From Actinobacteria bacterium UBA7422 (GTDB lineage: Bacteria; Actinomycetota; Actinomycetes; S36-B12): 13,731 bases of DNA. Below, piece after piece: positions 7,002 to 13,731 of this stretch. The stretch's first letter is position 1. Each line of letters begins with the position of its first letter. The stretch spans positions 16,919 through 30,649 of the forward strand of contig DKME01000150.1 of assembly GCA_002469525.1 (NCBI GenBank), given 5' to 3'. A model generated the notes under the pieces. That model had not been told where the DNA came from and ran no database searches. It worked only from the letters and a program-made list of their open reading frames with translations. The translations under genes and the position numbers were made by a program.

Positions 7002-8783
7002 GTGAGTAGTTCACCTGATCTGAGCTCCAGAGCAGAAACCACCTTGGCCACCATGACCGGGGCGCAGAGCCTGATTGCTTCCCTAGAGGCGGCAGATGTC
7101 GATGTCGTGTTCGGGATTCCCGGCGGCGCAATTTTGCCCGCCTACGACCCCATGATGGATTCCACCAAAATTCGACACATTTTAGTGCGACACGAGCAAG
7201 GCGCGGGCCATGCCGCCGAGGGTTATGCAAGTGCAACTGGCCGTGTTGGCGTGTGCATGGCCACAAGCGGTCCGGGTGCGACCAACCTGGTCACCCCAAT
7301 CGCTGATGCCTATATGGACTCGGTTCCCATGGTTGCGATCACAGGACAGGTTCCCAGCGCATCTATCGGCACAGACGCCTTCCAAGAGGCCGATATTCGT
7401 GGAATCACTATGCCAATCACCAAGCACAGTTTTCTTATCACCGATGCAGCGGACATTCCGGGAGCAATCGCTCAAGCTTTTCACTTGGCGGCAACTGGTC
7501 GACCTGGTCCGGTTCTCGTTGATATTGCGAAAGATGCTCTCCAAGCTCAGACCACTTTCAATTGGCCGGAAGTACTTGATCTGCCCGGCTACAACCCAAG
7601 GACCAGACCTCACTCGAAGCAGATTCGGGAGGCAGCCAAACTAATTCTGTCAAGTCGACAGCCGGTTCTATATGTGGGTGGAGGAGTGATTCGGGCCAAT
7701 GCTTCAGCATCGCTTCGTATGCTCGCCGAGTTAACTGGAATTCCAGTGGTCACGACCCTCATGGCACGTGGAGCATTCCCCGACTCACATACCCAACACC
7801 TCGGGATGCCCGGCATGCATGGAACCGTTGCCGCCGTTGGTGCATTGCAAAAAGCAGACCTGCTTATCACCCTGGGTGCGCGCTTTGACGACCGAGTCAC
7901 AGGAAAGTTGTCCTCATTCGCACCCAATGCGTCCGTGATTCACGCGGATATTGACCCGGCAGAGATAGGCAAGAATCGCGAAGCCGACATTCCCATCGTG
8001 GGCGACGTGGCCGAAGTCATCCCTGAACTCATCGCGGCCATTAACGCTGAGATCGAATTAGGAAATGTCGGCGACTATGCCGAATGGTGGCTGCAACTCA
8101 ACCGGCTGCGCGAAACCTACCCCTTGGGCTACGACCTTCCCACCGATGGAACGTTGTCGCCGCAATACGTCATTGAAAGGCTCGGAAAAATCTCTGGTCC
8201 TGAATCGATTTACTCGGCAGGTGTGGGTCAACACCAAATGTGGGCCGCCCAATTCATTGGTTACGAATTTCCAGGAACTTGGCTTAATTCGGGAGGTGCA
8301 GGCACTATGGGTTACTCCGTGCCCGCGGCGATGGGTGCGAAAGTTGGTTGCCCAGACAAGACGGTGTGGGCAATTGACGGCGATGGCTGCTTCCAAATGA
8401 CAAATCAGGAACTCGCCACGTGCACGATTAACGACATCCCGATTAAGGTTGCGTTGATTAATAATTCAAGTCTGGGCATGGTGCGCCAGTGGCAAACCCT
8501 GTTTTACAACGAGCGGTATTCGAATACTGACCTGCAGTCTCACCGTTTCCCCGATTTCGTGAAATTGGCGGAGGCCTACGGCGCCTACGGATTGCAGTGC
8601 GATAGCGCAGACACTGTGGACTCAACAATCGAAAAGGCCCTAAGCCTGAATGATGCTCCGGTGGTTATTGACTTTGTTGTCCACAGAGATGCAATGGTGT
8701 GGCCCATGGTTGCTGCGGGCACTGGCAACGACGAAATCCTCTATGCCAGATCCATTGCGCCCGAATGGGGGAGTGACGACTGA
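7002..8783 (+). CDS. ilvB: Acetohydroxyacid (acetolactate) synthase large subunit
   Basis: Catalytic subunit of acetohydroxyacid synthase. It condenses two pyruvates to acetolactate (valine/leucine branch), or pyruvate with 2-ketobutyrate to acetohydroxybutyrate (isoleucine branch), using thiamine diphosphate, Mg2+ and FAD. From GTG 7002 it is 593 residues, a normal length. It has the three ThDP-enzyme domains: the PYR domain with catalytic Glu65 (RHEQGAGHAAEGYA), the central FAD/Rossmann-like domain (about 205-340), and the PP domain with the ThDP/Mg motif starting GDG (460-462) and ending NN (487-488), then LGMVRQWQ. The start was chosen from the AGGAG at 6986-6990. A longer reading frame runs back to GTG 6900 but lies within the terminator. 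Expression is probably controlled by the upstream attenuator. The stop overlaps the ilvN ATG by one base (TGATG). Confidence 0.97.
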   Translation: MSSSPDLSSRAETTLATMTGAQSLIASLEAADVDVVFGIPGGAILPAYDPMMDSTKIRHILVRHEQGAGHAAEGYASATGRVGVCMATSGPGATNLVTPIADAYMDSVPMVAITGQVPSASIGTDAFQEADIRGITMPITKHSFLITDAADIPGAIAQAFHLAATGRPGPVLVDIAKDALQAQTTFNWPEVLDLPGYNPRTRPHSKQIREAAKLILSSRQPVLYVGGGVIRANASASLRMLAELTGIPVVTTLMARGAFPDSHTQHLGMPGMHGTVAAVGALQKADLLITLGARFDDRVTGKLSSFAPNASVIHADIDPAEIGKNREADIPIVGDVAEVIPELIAAINAEIELGNVGDYAEWWLQLNRLRETYPLGYDLPTDGTLSPQYVIERLGKISGPESIYSAGVGQHQMWAAQFIGYEFPGTWLNSGGAGTMGYSVPAAMGAKVGCPDKTVWAIDGDGCFQMTNQELATCTINDIPIKVALINNSSLGMVRQWQTLFYNERYSNTDLQSHRFPDFVKLAEAYGAYGLQCDSADTVDSTIEKALSLNDAPVVIDFVVHRDAMVWPMVAAGTGNDEILYARSIAPEWGSDD

Positions 8784-9307
8784 TGAAAAGACACACACTT
8801 TCCGTGCTTGTTCAAGACCAACCGGGCGTGTTAGCGCGTGTGGCCAGTTTGTTTTCTCGCAGGGGCTTTAATATCGAGTCACTGGCAGTTGGGCCAACCG
8901 AATCACCTGAAGTTTCCCGGATGACGATTGTTGTCAATGTTGAGGGTTCGCCGCTCGAACAGGTGACAAAGCAACTCAATAAACTGATTAACGTACTTAA
9001 AATCGTTGAGCTGGAAGCCGATGCTTCGGTTCAACGCGAAATACTTTTGGTTAAGGTAAAAGCTGATCCTGAATCGCGTAGCCATATTCTGGAGACTGTT
9101 CAACTCTTCCGTGCGAAAGTCGTTGACGTAGCCCAGGACGCGGTCACTATTGAGGCCACAGGTGCGCACGATAAGTTACAGGCGCTTCTTAAGGTGCTCG
9201 AACCTTATGGGATCAGAGAGCTTGTCCAATCAGGAATGGTCGCCATGGGTCGCGGTTCTCGATCAATAAGCGATCGAAATGCACGACCTGCAGACAAATC
9301 GACATAG
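8783..9307 (+). CDS. ilvN: Acetohydroxyacid synthase small (regulatory) subunit
   Basis: Regulatory subunit that activates IlvB and confers feedback inhibition, normally by valine. The 174-residue protein has an N-terminal ACT domain (about residues 4-78) with the signature DQPGVLARVASLFSRRGFNI, including Gly15 and Asn30 at positions equivalent to effector-binding residues of E. coli IlvH. A C-terminal ALS_ss_C domain (about 85-160) ends at a GMVAMGRG-type motif. Length is typical of the longer IlvN/IlvH form. The ATG overlaps the ilvB stop (TGATG), with GGGGGAG at 8767-8773 as ribosome binding site, so translation is coupled to ilvB and should give matched subunit amounts. Valine as effector is inferred from the family. 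Confidence 0.97.
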   Translation: MKRHTLSVLVQDQPGVLARVASLFSRRGFNIESLAVGPTESPEVSRMTIVVNVEGSPLEQVTKQLNKLINVLKIVELEADASVQREILLVKVKADPESRSHILETVQLFRAKVVDVAQDAVTIEATGAHDKLQALLKVLEPYGIRELVQSGMVAMGRGSRSISDRNARPADKST

Positions 9308-9366
9308 TTAATACGCACAAAAGTTCTACCACAACACACCGGAAATCAAAATGAAGGAGAGCCACC

Positions 9367-10395
9367 GTGGCCGAAATGTTCTATGAAGTTGATGCTGATC
9401 TTGATGTAATCCGGGGTCGCAAAGTTGCCGTGATCGGTTTTGGAAGTCAAGGCCACGCTCACGCGCTTTCACTGAAGGATTCCGGGGTTGATGTACGAGT
9501 GGGACTTGCAGAAGGCTCAAAGAGTCGGGCTAAGGCCGAAGCAGATGGCCTTCGCGTTGTTGATCCAGCAACGGCGGCATCTGAAGCTGACTTAATCATG
9601 ATTCTGGTTCCTGATCCTGTTCAAAAGAAACTCTATGAAGATTCGATTGAGCCAAACCTCAAAGAAGGGGATGCACTCTTTTTTGCTCATGGATTCAACA
9701 TTCGATTCGGCTACATCAAGCCACCCGCTTTCGTCGACGTCGCAATGGTTGCCCCGAAGGGTCCAGGACATTTGGTTCGACGTGAGTACTCGGCTGGTCG
9801 TGGAGTCCCTGTTCTGGTTGCGGTTGAGCAAGATGCGAGCGGTGCCGCATGGCCCGTGGCCTTGAGCTACGCAGCGGCAATCGGCGGTCTTAAGGCAGGT
9901 GGGATTAAGACCACCTTCACCGAAGAAACTGAAACAGACCTTTTCGGCGAACAGGCCGTACTGTGCGGTGGGGCTTCGCAACTCGTCATGTACGGCTTTG
10001 AAACTCTGATCGAGGCCGGTTACCAGCCAGAGGTTGCATATTTTGAGTGCCTGCATGAACTCAAATTGATCGTTGACCTCATGTACGAAGGTGGGATCGC
10101 TAAGCAACGTTGGAGCGTCTCGGATACAGCGGAATTCGGAGACTACGTCTCAGGCCCACGAATAATTGACCCAAGTGTCAAAGCCAATATGCAGGCTGTG
10201 CTCGCGGATATCCAGAATGGCAATTTCGCCGATCGTTTTGTTAACGATTACAACAATGGCAGCCCAGAGTTCCTTGAACTTCGCGCCAAGGGTGAAAAGC
10301 ATCCAATCGAAGCGGTCGGACGCAAGCTTCGTTCCATGATGGCTTGGGTTTCAGGCGATGACAAGGACTACGTGGAAGGCTCTGCACAGAGGTAG
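9367..10395 (+). CDS. ilvC: Ketol-acid reductoisomerase (IlvC), class I
   Basis: Isomerises and reduces acetolactate and acetohydroxybutyrate to the dihydroxy acids that IlvD dehydrates, using NADPH and Mg2+. The 342-residue length fits the short class I enzyme. Features: Rossmann motif GFGSQGHAH (24-32), a cofactor loop GSKSR whose serines suggest NADPH preference, His108 (FAHGFN), and the Mg-binding acids Asp191 and Glu195 (TDLFGEQ) and Glu227 and Glu231 (ECLHELKLIVDLMYEGG). GTG 9367 is chosen because AAGGAG (9354-9359) lies seven bases upstream. ATG 9376 is an alternative that would give the commonly seen MFY start, but is 16 bases from the same site. The 59-base gap after ilvN shows no convincing terminator or promoter, so it is probably co-transcribed with ilvBN. 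Confidence 0.97.
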   Translation: MAEMFYEVDADLDVIRGRKVAVIGFGSQGHAHALSLKDSGVDVRVGLAEGSKSRAKAEADGLRVVDPATAASEADLIMILVPDPVQKKLYEDSIEPNLKEGDALFFAHGFNIRFGYIKPPAFVDVAMVAPKGPGHLVRREYSAGRGVPVLVAVEQDASGAAWPVALSYAAAIGGLKAGGIKTTFTEETETDLFGEQAVLCGGASQLVMYGFETLIEAGYQPEVAYFECLHELKLIVDLMYEGGIAKQRWSVSDTAEFGDYVSGPRIIDPSVKANMQAVLADIQNGNFADRFVNDYNNGSPEFLELRAKGEKHPIEAVGRKLRSMMAWVSGDDKDYVEGSAQR

Positions 10396-10432
10396 AGATG
10401 TCAAGTGCATCGGCGCCAAGGCAGCGTCAATA

Positions 10433-10453
10433 CTTAATGATTAAGATGGTGTC
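10433..10453 (+). promoter_or_regulatory. Putative serA promoter -10 with overlapping inverted repeat
   Basis: TAAGAT (10442-10447) matches the TANNNT -10 pattern and is followed by exactly six bases and then the serA GTG (10454), the same geometry as at gatC and the ilvB leader. A perfect 13-base inverted repeat, CTTAAT-G-ATTAAG (10433-10445), overlaps this -10 and could be an operator. No strong -35 hexamer is visible. No Shine-Dalgarno sequence precedes serA, supporting a leaderless transcript. Both the promoter and the operator are predictions from sequence only. Confidence 0.5.
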
Positions 10454-12034
10454 GTGACTAAAGCCCGCGTACTCATTGCCGAAGAACTTTCACCAGCAAC
10501 AGTTGAGGCCCTTGGCCCCGATTTTGAGATTGTTCATTGCGACGGCGCCAACCGCGCGGAATTGCTGTCAGCAATCTCAGATGTCGAGGCGCTCTTGGTG
10601 CGTTCGGCCACGCTCGTGGATGCTGAAGCCTTGTCTGCCGCTAAGAAACTCAAGGTAGTGGCCCGGGCGGGAGTTGGTTTGGACAATGTGGATGTGAAGG
10701 CCGCGACCTTGGCCGGAGTCATGGTTGTCAATGCACCAACGTCAAACATAGTCAGTGCCGCTGAGTTGGCCGTTGGTTTACTTCTAGCAAGTGCCCGCAA
10801 TATTGCCCCTGCCAATGCAGCGCTCCACAAAGGCGAGTGGAAGCGCAGCAAGTACACGGGAGTTGAAGTCGCCGACAAAGTAGTTGGTGTTGTGGGGCTG
10901 GGGCGCATTGGTGTGCTCGTGGCCCAGCGACTTAGCGCTTTTGGCGTTCGTTTGATCGCCTACGATCCCTACGTTCAGCCGGCACGCGCGGCCCAACTTG
11001 GTGTGCGGATGGTCACCCTTGACGAACTCCTGGCCGAGAGTGATTTCATTACGGTTCACCTACCCAAAACGCCTGAAACAATCGGTTTGATCGGTGAGGC
11101 AGAACTGCACAAGACTAAACCCACGGTTCATATTGTCAACGCTGCCCGTGGCGGAATCGTTGACGAAACCGCCCTCTATCAAGCGATCGTTGACGGTCGA
11201 GTTGCTGGAGCAGGCATTGACGTGTATTCCGTGGAACCGTGCACCGATTCGCCTCTATTTTCACTTGAGTCGGTGGTGGCGACCCCACATCTAGGTGCTT
11301 CAACCGATGAAGCACAGGAAAAAGCGGGGATCTCCGTCGCGCGATCTGTACGGCTGGCGCTGGCCGGCGAGTTGGTGCCCGATGCAGTTAACGTGCAGGG
11401 TGGGAATATGCACGAAGACATCAAACCACTTATTCCCTTAGCCGAAAAATTAGGCGCGATTGCGTGCGCCTTGTCGGAATCGGCGATTGTCCGAGTAGCG
11501 GTGGAAGTTCGAGGTGCTGTCGTTGAACACGACGTACGCGTCCTTGAACTAAGCGCCACTAAGGGTGTCTTTCAAAACTTGGTCCATGATCCTGTTTCTT
11601 TCGTGAACGCGCCAGTGCTCGCGGAACAGCGCGGTGTCGACATCTCACTGACGACTGACATGCTGAGCGAAGATCACAAGAACCTCCTCACAGTCGCAAT
11701 TACCCAGACAGACGGTGTGACGGTCTGCGTGTCGGGGACGGTGGCTGGCGCTCGGCATCAAGCAAAGGTTGTCGAACTCAACGGATTTGATATTGACGTC
11801 CCTATGAGTTCGCATATGGTGTTCTTCCGCTACCACGATCGACCCGGGGTGGTTGGCCAGGTGGGAAATCTGCTGGGGAATGCTCAGATCAATATCGCAG
11901 GTATGCAGGTGAGTCGAGACAACGACGGACATGCCCTCATGGTGTTAATCGTTGATTCACCTCTTGCTCATGAACTCATTGATCAGATCACTGACGATAT
12001 CGGAGCTCATACAGGAAAAGCGGTCGCGCTCTAG
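10454..12034 (+). CDS. serA: D-3-phosphoglycerate dehydrogenase (SerA), long ACT-domain form
   Basis: Oxidises 3-phosphoglycerate to 3-phosphohydroxypyruvate with NAD+, the first step of serine synthesis. The 526-residue product matches the long mycobacterial type. It has a split substrate domain (about 1-100 and 285-310), a nucleotide-binding domain (about 100-285) with VGLGRIG (147-153) and catalytic Arg232 (NAARGGIVDE), Glu261 and His279 (TPHLGAS), an intervening ASB-type domain (about 315-450), and a C-terminal ACT domain (about 453-526, containing HDRPGVVGQVGNLLG) that in this family mediates serine feedback inhibition. The start is GTG 10454 without a ribosome binding site but six bases after a -10-like box. 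The stop TAG shares a CTAG with the stop of the convergent leuA. Placement behind ilvBNC is common in Actinobacteria. Confidence 0.97.
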   Translation: MTKARVLIAEELSPATVEALGPDFEIVHCDGANRAELLSAISDVEALLVRSATLVDAEALSAAKKLKVVARAGVGLDNVDVKAATLAGVMVVNAPTSNIVSAAELAVGLLLASARNIAPANAALHKGEWKRSKYTGVEVADKVVGVVGLGRIGVLVAQRLSAFGVRLIAYDPYVQPARAAQLGVRMVTLDELLAESDFITVHLPKTPETIGLIGEAELHKTKPTVHIVNAARGGIVDETALYQAIVDGRVAGAGIDVYSVEPCTDSPLFSLESVVATPHLGASTDEAQEKAGISVARSVRLALAGELVPDAVNVQGGNMHEDIKPLIPLAEKLGAIACALSESAIVRVAVEVRGAVVEHDVRVLELSATKGVFQNLVHDPVSFVNAPVLAEQRGVDISLTTDMLSEDHKNLLTVAITQTDGVTVCVSGTVAGARHQAKVVELNGFDIDVPMSSHMVFFRYHDRPGVVGQVGNLLGNAQINIAGMQVSRDNDGHALMVLIVDSPLAHELIDQITDDIGAHTGKAVAL

Positions 12035-13722
12035 CCCTGATTCGCCCTGTTCACAGCACTAATAATTCCCTTAAGGGACGAAGTTGTCGTTGAAGGATCG
12101 ATCCCCACACCCCAAAGTACTTTCCCGTCAACAGCGCATTCCAGGTAGGAAGCGGCTGTTGCATCACCACCTGCACTGAGCGCATGTTCGGTGTAGTCAA
12201 GGACTCGGACGTCAACGCCGTAATCGCCTAATGCGGTGCAGAATGCTGCAATGGGCCCATTGCCGGAGCCGGTCAATGTCACTTCGTTACCACGATCGGT
12301 CAGGTTCGCCTCAATGTTGGTGCGCCCGTCAACGTCGGATTCTTGTTTAACCGAGCGTAGGGAAAACCTTCCCCATGATGCTCCAGGGTCTGGCAAGTAT
12401 TCGGAGGAAAAAGCACCCCACATGGCGCTGGGTGCGATTTCGCCACCCTGTGAGTCAGTTACTTTTTGAATCACTTGTGAGAATTCGATTTGAAGCCTAC
12501 GCGGAAGATCAAGACGGTGTTCTGTGCGCATGATGTACGCCACGCCACCTTTGCCCGACTGCGAATTCACGCGGATTACGGCCTCATAGGTTCGACCTAA
12601 GTCCTGTGGGTCTATTGGTAGATACGGAACTTGCCAACGGAAGGAATCAACATCGACGCCTTCGGCCAAGGCGTCGGACTTCATGGCATTTAGCCCTTTG
12701 TTTATTGCGTCTTGGTGTGAACCTGAAAATGCGGTGAAAACAAGGTCTCCGCCGTAAGGGTGTCGCTCGTGGACTGGGATTTGATTGCAGTATTCGACGG
12801 TTCGCTTAATTTCGTCAATGTTTGAGAAATTAATTTGTGGGTCGATACCTTGGCTAAATAGGTTCATGCCGAGCGTGACCAAACATACGTTCCCCGTGCG
12901 TTCACCATTACCGAATAAGCAGCCCTCGATTCGGTCGGCTCCAGCGAGGTAACCCAGTTCTGCCGCGGCAACTCCGGTGCCTCGGTCATTATGCGGATGC
13001 AGTGATAGGACTATTGAATCTCTGCGCTCAAGATGGCGATTCATCCACTCAATAGAATCAGCGTAAACATTAGGCGTTGCCATTTCGACAGTCGCCGGAA
13101 GATTCACAATCACTTTGTGGTCTGGTGTTGGTTGCCACACCTCCGTGACCGCGTTACATACGCTAAGGGCAAACTCAAGTTCGGTGCCCGTATAGGACTC
13201 CGGTGAATACTCGAAGAAAATATCTGTATTCGGAGTGATCTCCTCGGCGTATTTCTTGCACAGTTCTGCGCCTTGCACAGCAATATCCGTGATGCCAGCT
13301 TGGTCCAGTCCAAAGACCACACGTCGTTGTAAGGTTGACGTCGAGTTGTACAAATGCACAATCGCTTGCTTTGCGCCGATGAGGGACTCGAATGTTCGCT
13401 CAATGAGATGCTCTCGAGATTGGGTGAGAACTTGGATGACAACGTCGTGCGGGATCTTGTCCTCTTCAATTATTTGTCTGACGAAATCGAAGTCGGTCTG
13501 AGAGGCTGAAGGGAAGCCAACTTCGATTTCTTTGAACCCCATGGATACAAGTAGTTCGAACATTGCCATTTTGCGGGCTGGGGTCATTGGGTCGATTAAG
13601 GCCTGATTGCCATCACGGAGGTCCACCGCGCACCACCGAGGTGCGTGGTCCATGGATTTGGATGGCCAAGACCGATCGGGAAGGTCTATCGGCGTGAAAG
13701 GCTGGTAGCGCTCAAATGGCAT
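12031..13722 (-). CDS. leuA: 2-isopropylmalate synthase (LeuA)
   Basis: Condenses acetyl-CoA with 2-ketoisovalerate to give 2-isopropylmalate, the committed step of leucine synthesis. The 563-residue protein resembles the mycobacterial LeuA. It has a TIM-barrel HMGL-like domain (about 25-310) with the DLRDGNQ motif containing metal-ligand Asp37, the HPHND motif with His242 and His244, and a GNGERTGNV motif. A linker region (QVPYLPIDP and RVNSQSGKGG) follows, and then a C-terminal LeuA regulatory domain (about 440-560) expected to bind leucine for feedback inhibition. The ATG at 13722 gives MPFERYQPF, a plausible family start. Only nine upstream bases are present and they contain no stop, so a longer N-terminus cannot be excluded. 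The gene lies opposite serA with stops overlapping by four bases. Its substrate comes from the IlvBN, IlvC and IlvD steps encoded nearby. Confidence 0.97.
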   Translation of the reverse strand: MPFERYQPFTPIDLPDRSWPSKSMDHAPRWCAVDLRDGNQALIDPMTPARKMAMFELLVSMGFKEIEVGFPSASQTDFDFVRQIIEEDKIPHDVVIQVLTQSREHLIERTFESLIGAKQAIVHLYNSTSTLQRRVVFGLDQAGITDIAVQGAELCKKYAEEITPNTDIFFEYSPESYTGTELEFALSVCNAVTEVWQPTPDHKVIVNLPATVEMATPNVYADSIEWMNRHLERRDSIVLSLHPHNDRGTGVAAAELGYLAGADRIEGCLFGNGERTGNVCLVTLGMNLFSQGIDPQINFSNIDEIKRTVEYCNQIPVHERHPYGGDLVFTAFSGSHQDAINKGLNAMKSDALAEGVDVDSFRWQVPYLPIDPQDLGRTYEAVIRVNSQSGKGGVAYIMRTEHRLDLPRRLQIEFSQVIQKVTDSQGGEIAPSAMWGAFSSEYLPDPGASWGRFSLRSVKQESDVDGRTNIEANLTDRGNEVTLTGSGNGPIAAFCTALGDYGVDVRVLDYTEHALSAGGDATAASYLECAVDGKVLWGVGIDPSTTTSSLKGIISAVNRANQG

Positions 13723-13731
13723 GCCAGAGGT

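Noticed and set aside
12067..12078. Palindrome TCCCTTAAGGGA as a terminator between serA and leuA
   Set aside because: It lies inside the leuA coding region (Ser-Leu-Lys-Gly codons), has only a four-base stem when folded, and is not followed by a clean T-run on either strand.
1..13731. A hidden novel defence, mobile or biosynthetic system
   Set aside because: Essentially all of the window is covered by well-recognised core genes with short gaps. I found no transposase, integrase, direct repeat array, tRNA or unexplained gene cluster.

Overview
The window holds ordinary actinobacterial housekeeping and biosynthetic genes in a tightly packed layout. It contains the 3' part of ligA, then gatC-gatA-gatB-ilvD, a regulatory gap of about 240 bases, ilvB-ilvN-ilvC and serA, all on the + strand. 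leuA is convergent on the - strand and runs to the window edge. Four features suggest an actinobacterium: the ligA/gatCAB/ilvBNC/serA neighbourhood, the long SerA with a C-terminal ACT domain, a LeuA resembling the mycobacterial enzyme, and apparent leaderless starts. Base composition looks moderate rather than very GC-rich, and the gaps are short. That would fit a streamlined lineage such as a freshwater or marine actinobacterium, but I cannot place the genus.

Layout: ligA (5'-truncated by the window, ends 1737); a -10-like box six bases before gatC; gatC, gatA and gatB joined by ATGA overlaps; ilvD 8 bases behind gatB; 6765-7001, a regulatory region with a promoter, a 13-codon leader peptide (GTG at 6842, containing Leu-Val-Val-Ile) and an intrinsic terminator that together look like a translation-coupled attenuator; ilvB and ilvN overlapping by one base; ilvC after 59 bases; serA after 58 bases, with its own -10 box and a 13-base inverted repeat; and leuA on the other strand, its stop codon overlapping the serA stop in one CTAG.

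How the genes work together: IlvBN (acetohydroxyacid synthase), IlvC and IlvD provide the common steps to valine and isoleucine, and 2-ketoisovalerate from this route feeds LeuA, the first committed step to leucine. SerA starts serine synthesis. GatCAB makes Gln-tRNA(Gln) (and possibly Asn-tRNA(Asn)) by amidation, and LigA seals DNA nicks.

The most interesting signal is regulatory. Three likely transcription-unit starts (gatC, the ilvB leader, serA) share the spacing TANNNT-N6-RTG with no Shine-Dalgarno sequence, whereas the internal genes mostly show purine-rich ribosome binding sites. This suggests leaderless mRNAs, and it makes the ilvB attenuator one whose leader peptide would be translated from the 5' end of the transcript. 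I found no mobile element, CRISPR array, RNA gene or unknown multi-gene system.
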